Source: Fluviicola sp.
GTDB taxonomy: Bacteria; Bacteroidota; Bacteroidia; Flavobacteriales_D; Crocinitomicaceae
DNA: 64,000 nucleotides
Assembly: GCA_002734085.1 (NCBI GenBank)
Contig: NVXV01000008.1
Span: 62,001-126,000 of the forward strand
Direction: 5' to 3'
Under the pieces are notes generated by a model. The model searched no databases and was not told where the DNA came from. It was given only the letters and a program-made list of their open reading frames with translations. The translations under genes were made by a program, and so were the position numbers. Shown here in pieces: positions 61,466-64,000 of this stretch. Positions within the stretch are counted from its first letter, which is position 1. Every line of letters begins with the position of its first letter.

Positions 61466-62920
61466 ATGTCAGAACAAGTAAGGAAATTAGAACCAAACGC
61501 ATTGTGGAATCATTTTGGAGACTTAAACGCCGTACCTAGACCAAGTAAAAAAGAAGAAAGAGTTATCCAGTTTATGGTAGACTTTGGTAAAAACTTGGGT
61601 TTAGAAACACATACAGATAAAATAGGTAACATAATCATTAAAAAGCCTGCAACATCTGGGATGGAGGATCGTCAAACGGTTATTCTTCAGTCTCACGTTG
61701 ACATGGTTCACCAGAAAAACAACGATACAGATTTTGACTTCGACAAAGAAGGAATCAAAATGGTGGTTGATGGTGACTGGGTAAAAGCGGAAGGAACTAC
61801 ACTTGGTGCTGATAATGGACTTGGGGTGGCTACAATAATGGCGTTACTTTCTTCTGACGATATTCCTCATCCAGCTTTAGAAGCTATGTTTACAGTGGAT
61901 GAGGAGACAGGAATGACCGGAGCTAAGGAGTTGGATCCTAGCTTTTACGATGGAACAATCTTGTTGAACTTAGATACAGAAGACGATGATGAATTAAGTA
62001 TCGGTTGTGCTGGTGGAATAGACACTAATACACGCTATGAATATGAAGAGTTATATTCTTTAGAAGATGTTCAGGCTTACCGTGTTGAGATCAAAGGACT
62101 GAAAGGAGGTCACTCGGGAATGGATATCGACAAAGGTCGCGCAAATGCAAATAAGTTAATGGCTCGTTTTATTTACGAAGCGGGTATGGATGTGATGCTT
62201 CATTCTTTTGATGGTGGAGGCTTAAGAAACGCTATTCCACGGGAAGCAGTAGCTGTAGTTTCTGTATTGACTTTAGATCAAGATAATTTCGAATCATTTG
62301 TAAAGAAAATAAAAGATGAGCTTTATACAGAGTTTGATCCAGTTGAACCTAATTTAACAATTGAACTTACTAAAGTTGACACGCCAGATAAGATGGTTTC
62401 AGGTTATGAACGCGAGAAAATGATCCGTTCGTTATATGCATTGCATAATGGTGTCTTTAAATTGAGTTTAAAATTTGAAGGGTTAGTTGAAACGTCTTCA
62501 TCATTAGCTCGTGTTTCAATTAAAAACGGACTTTTCGAAACTAAATCGTTGCAACGAAGTAGCGTTGAATCTACAAAAAAGGATGTTGCAAATACGATTA
62601 AGTGTTCTTTCGAGTTGATGGGAGCAGAGGTAGAACAAACGGGTGATTATCCTGGTTGGGAGCCTAATCCAGACTCAGCTATTCTGAAGACAATGACTAA
62701 AATGTATAAAGATCGATTTAATAAAGATCCAAAAGTACAAGCGTGTCACGCAGGATTGGAGTGTGGTATTTTAGGAACACACCTTCCAAATGTAGATATG
62801 ATTTCCTTCGGGCCAAATATTCGTCACGCTCACTCACCAGACGAATGTGCGCAAATTAGCTCGACTAAAAAGTTTTGGGATTTCTTACTTGATGTATTGA
62901 AAGAAACTCCGAAAAAATAA
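61466..62920 (+). CDS. pepD: aminoacyl-histidine dipeptidase (M20C)
   Basis: Zinc dipeptidase of the PepD family, cleaving X-His dipeptides such as carnosine. Metal and catalytic residues: LQSHVDMVHQKN, LGADNGLGVATIMALL, VDEETGMTGAKELD, NLDTEDDDELSIGCAGG and the C-terminal HAGLECGILGTHLPNVDMISFGPNIRHAHSPDE. Start LEPNALWNHFGDLNAVPRPSKKEE is typical. It is full length at 484 aa. It is close behind ettA (22 bases), and the next gene starts one base after its stop. Confidence 0.95.
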   Translation: MSEQVRKLEPNALWNHFGDLNAVPRPSKKEERVIQFMVDFGKNLGLETHTDKIGNIIIKKPATSGMEDRQTVILQSHVDMVHQKNNDTDFDFDKEGIKMVVDGDWVKAEGTTLGADNGLGVATIMALLSSDDIPHPALEAMFTVDEETGMTGAKELDPSFYDGTILLNLDTEDDDELSIGCAGGIDTNTRYEYEELYSLEDVQAYRVEIKGLKGGHSGMDIDKGRANANKLMARFIYEAGMDVMLHSFDGGGLRNAIPREAVAVVSVLTLDQDNFESFVKKIKDELYTEFDPVEPNLTIELTKVDTPDKMVSGYEREKMIRSLYALHNGVFKLSLKFEGLVETSSSLARVSIKNGLFETKSLQRSSVESTKKDVANTIKCSFELMGAEVEQTGDYPGWEPNPDSAILKTMTKMYKDRFNKDPKVQACHAGLECGILGTHLPNVDMISFGPNIRHAHSPDECAQISSTKKFWDFLLDVLKETPKK

Positions 62921-62921
62921 A

Positions 62922-63137
62922 ATGACCAACAGAGAAGAACTGGTCAAATTGGCCAATATGAGAATGCCCTTTGGGAAATTCAAAGGGCGTTTTTTGGTTG
63001 ATGTCCCTGAGCCATATTATGTATGGTATCGTGGTAAAGGTTTTCCTCAAGGGAAACTAGGCGAACAAATGCAGTTGATGTACGAAATTAAAGTAAATGG
63101 TTTGGAGGAGTTGATTCGGCCGCTGGTGAATCGATAA
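62922..63137 (+). CDS. DUF3820 small protein
   Basis: A short protein with the MPFGKFKGRFLVDVPEPYYVWYRGKGFPQGKLGEQMQLMYEIK pattern, a hallmark of DUF3820 (putative quorum-sensing-regulated virulence factor family). At 71 aa it is a compact member. Function is unknown. It starts one base after pepD, so it is probably translated from the same transcript. Confidence 0.85.
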   Translation: MTNREELVKLANMRMPFGKFKGRFLVDVPEPYYVWYRGKGFPQGKLGEQMQLMYEIKVNGLEELIRPLVNR

Positions 63138-63160
63138 ATATTTAAATACATTTTTTAAAT

Positions 63161-63589
63161 ATGAGAAATAATTGTAAACTGTTAATGCTAGTAATTTTAA
63201 TCTCAGCTTGCGTAAGTCAAAATGAAGCTGATAATACTGATTCTAAAGTGAATAATTATGAGGTAATTCATACCTTTAAAGATGAAAAAGACTCTTTGTT
63301 TGCGAATGTTTATGCTCACTCTGTTGAAAATAACATTTACGATTCAATTGTAATTACTGATTTAGATAGTAATTTCGACGACTTTATTTACGAAATTAAA
63401 TGGAATAAACTTTCGAATCGTGATGGGCTTGACTTAGTTGGAAGTTCTGATTTTTATGGGTATGACCTAAAGTTTGAAAAGGATTTCTTTAGAATTGTTA
63501 TGCTAGATTCTAATAAAGAATATACTTCGGATGAATTAACCATTTCTTGGAAAAAAGAAAAGAATCAATTTGAGATTTTAAAATATTAA
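63161..63589 (+). CDS. hypothetical lipoprotein, 142 aa
   Basis: Lipoprotein with signal MRNNCKLLMLVILISAC and lipobox Cys. The rest is acidic and beta-rich (YEVIHTFKDEKDSLFANVYAHS, IVITDLDSNFDDFIYEIKW) with no recognised domain. It is the last gene of the ettA-pepD-DUF3820 plus-strand run. No terminator was clear directly after it. Confidence 0.6.
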   Translation: MRNNCKLLMLVILISACVSQNEADNTDSKVNNYEVIHTFKDEKDSLFANVYAHSVENNIYDSIVITDLDSNFDDFIYEIKWNKLSNRDGLDLVGSSDFYGYDLKFEKDFFRIVMLDSNKEYTSDELTISWKKEKNQFEILKY

Positions 63590-63649
63590 GTTCAAAATAT
63601 CAATTAGAGTCTATTGCTTTAGATGAATCGATAAATATCTAAACTTTAA

Positions 63650-63725
63650 TCGTTATATCAAGTCGCATAGCGACGTAAGATTCCATATCTGTGGACTTCA
63701 GTCCGCAGCTAATAGATTGAAACGA
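63650..63725. repeat. palindrome-rich intergenic repeat (REP-like)
   Basis: Contains GTCGC-ATA-GCGAC (63661-63673) and, further on, CTG-T-GGACT-TC-AGTCC-G-CAG (about 63690-63710), two hairpins one after another. Such paired short GC-rich hairpins are typical of REP/BIME-like intergenic repeats, possibly spread by RAYT transposases. It lies between the lipoprotein gene and purL. Confidence 0.55.
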
Positions 63726-63917
63726 AAAATATTTTTGCCGCTAATTTTGTCTCAAAATTCGTGACAAAAAACTCCTTCATAACCAATCATTCGTAAAAAA
63801 TAACCACCAACTCTAAAATGTTAATATCATTTCATATATACTCATCCATAATCTTGTACTTTTCCTACAATTAGAGTAAACTTGCATTTTTAAAATTCGA
63901 GAAATAAATTTCTGAGC
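63726..63917. other. leader region upstream of purL, no gene
   Basis: AT-rich gap with no ORF. AGAGTAAACTTGC near 63874-63886 resembles a degenerate -7 box. No hairpin or riboswitch-like structure was apparent. Confidence 0.4.
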
Positions 63918-64000
63918 ATGATACACTTTTTCGTTAATGCATCTAACACAGTTTATACTGTTCAATCTCCAAATGAGATCTCTTCAGAGGACGTCCAAAA
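63918..64000 (+). CDS. purL: phosphoribosylformylglycinamidine synthase, 3'-truncated
   Basis: The ATG at 63918 opens MIHFFVNASNTVYTVQSPNE, then ISSEDVQ and off the edge. The pattern matches the start of Bacteroidetes FGAM synthase (MIHFFGNxxNTVYAVQ), the purine-synthesis enzyme that adds the amide nitrogen. Only 27 codons are present, so the assignment rests on this N-terminus alone. It is not in the ORF track. Confidence 0.7.
   Translation, partial: MIHFFVNASNTVYTVQSPNEISSEDVQ

Overview
The window looks like the chromosome of an AT-rich Bacteroidota bacterium, most likely a marine or freshwater Flavobacteriales (Crocinitomicaceae- or Flavobacteriaceae-like). The reasons are: two secreted proteins with type IX secretion C-terminal sorting domains, many short Bacteroidetes-style lipoprotein signals, promoters of the TAnnTTTG type, the parA-parB-DUF5683-dapB-lepB-WbqC gene order, DUF3276 and a split methylmalonyl-CoA mutase. 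Genus was not determined. No rRNA, tRNA or CRISPR array was seen.

Bases 1-18,500 are core genome. They hold the 3' part of a DASS transporter, biotin genes bioB-bioF, an outer-membrane barrel protein, two AsmA-like envelope proteins, a T9SS-secreted Omp28-like protein, ychF, an AI-2E-type permease, methylmalonyl-CoA mutase mutA-mutB and lipoproteins.

Bases about 18,841-30,891 are an accessory island of about 12 kb. It is bracketed by an imperfect 35-bp inverted repeat (about 29/35 matches, with a 14-bp perfect core) that sits directly after a small core-like gene and directly before a core-like MtfA peptidase gene. Inside are a Panacea-antitoxin / two-TM-protein pair (candidate PanAT toxin-antitoxin), an operon of coiled-coil, helical and membrane proteins, a small Cas2-like-fold candidate, an IS1380-type transposase, a DUF2130 protein with a PD-(D/E)xK-like motif, two XRE regulators with palindromic operators, a zinc-ribbon/glycine-zipper protein and a 523-aa protein with a HEPN-like RNAIAH motif. 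The transposase is flanked by unusual structured DNA/RNA: three tandem three-way-junction-like modules upstream and a GAAA-capped hairpin downstream. No integrase was seen.

Bases 30,900-63,600 return to core genome. They hold the MtfA-like peptidase, a DUF4190 protein, a 1003-aa secreted peptidoglycan amidase with CUB and T9SS domains, cyclophilin, nitronate monooxygenase, a WG-repeat lipoprotein followed by a TonB-like protein, an AAC(3)-fold enzyme, a CoA-binding protein, a TlpA-like thioredoxin, WbqC, signal peptidase I, DapB, DUF5683, ParB-ParA, DUF3276, a VanX-type dipeptidase, RarA, an esterase overlapping a double alpha/beta hydrolase, EF-P, Rpe, an L,D-transpeptidase, rhomboid protease, class IV aminotransferase, FMN reductase, EttA, PepD, DUF3820 and a lipoprotein. 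The window closes with the first codons of purL. Envelope construction (signal peptidase, amidase, L,D-transpeptidase, dipeptidase, AsmA) and chromosome maintenance (ParAB, RarA) are the main shared themes.

A predicted small RNA or attenuator with a near-ideal promoter and a strong terminator lies upstream of rarA. All functions are inferred by reading the sequence and translated ORFs by eye; no database search was run.
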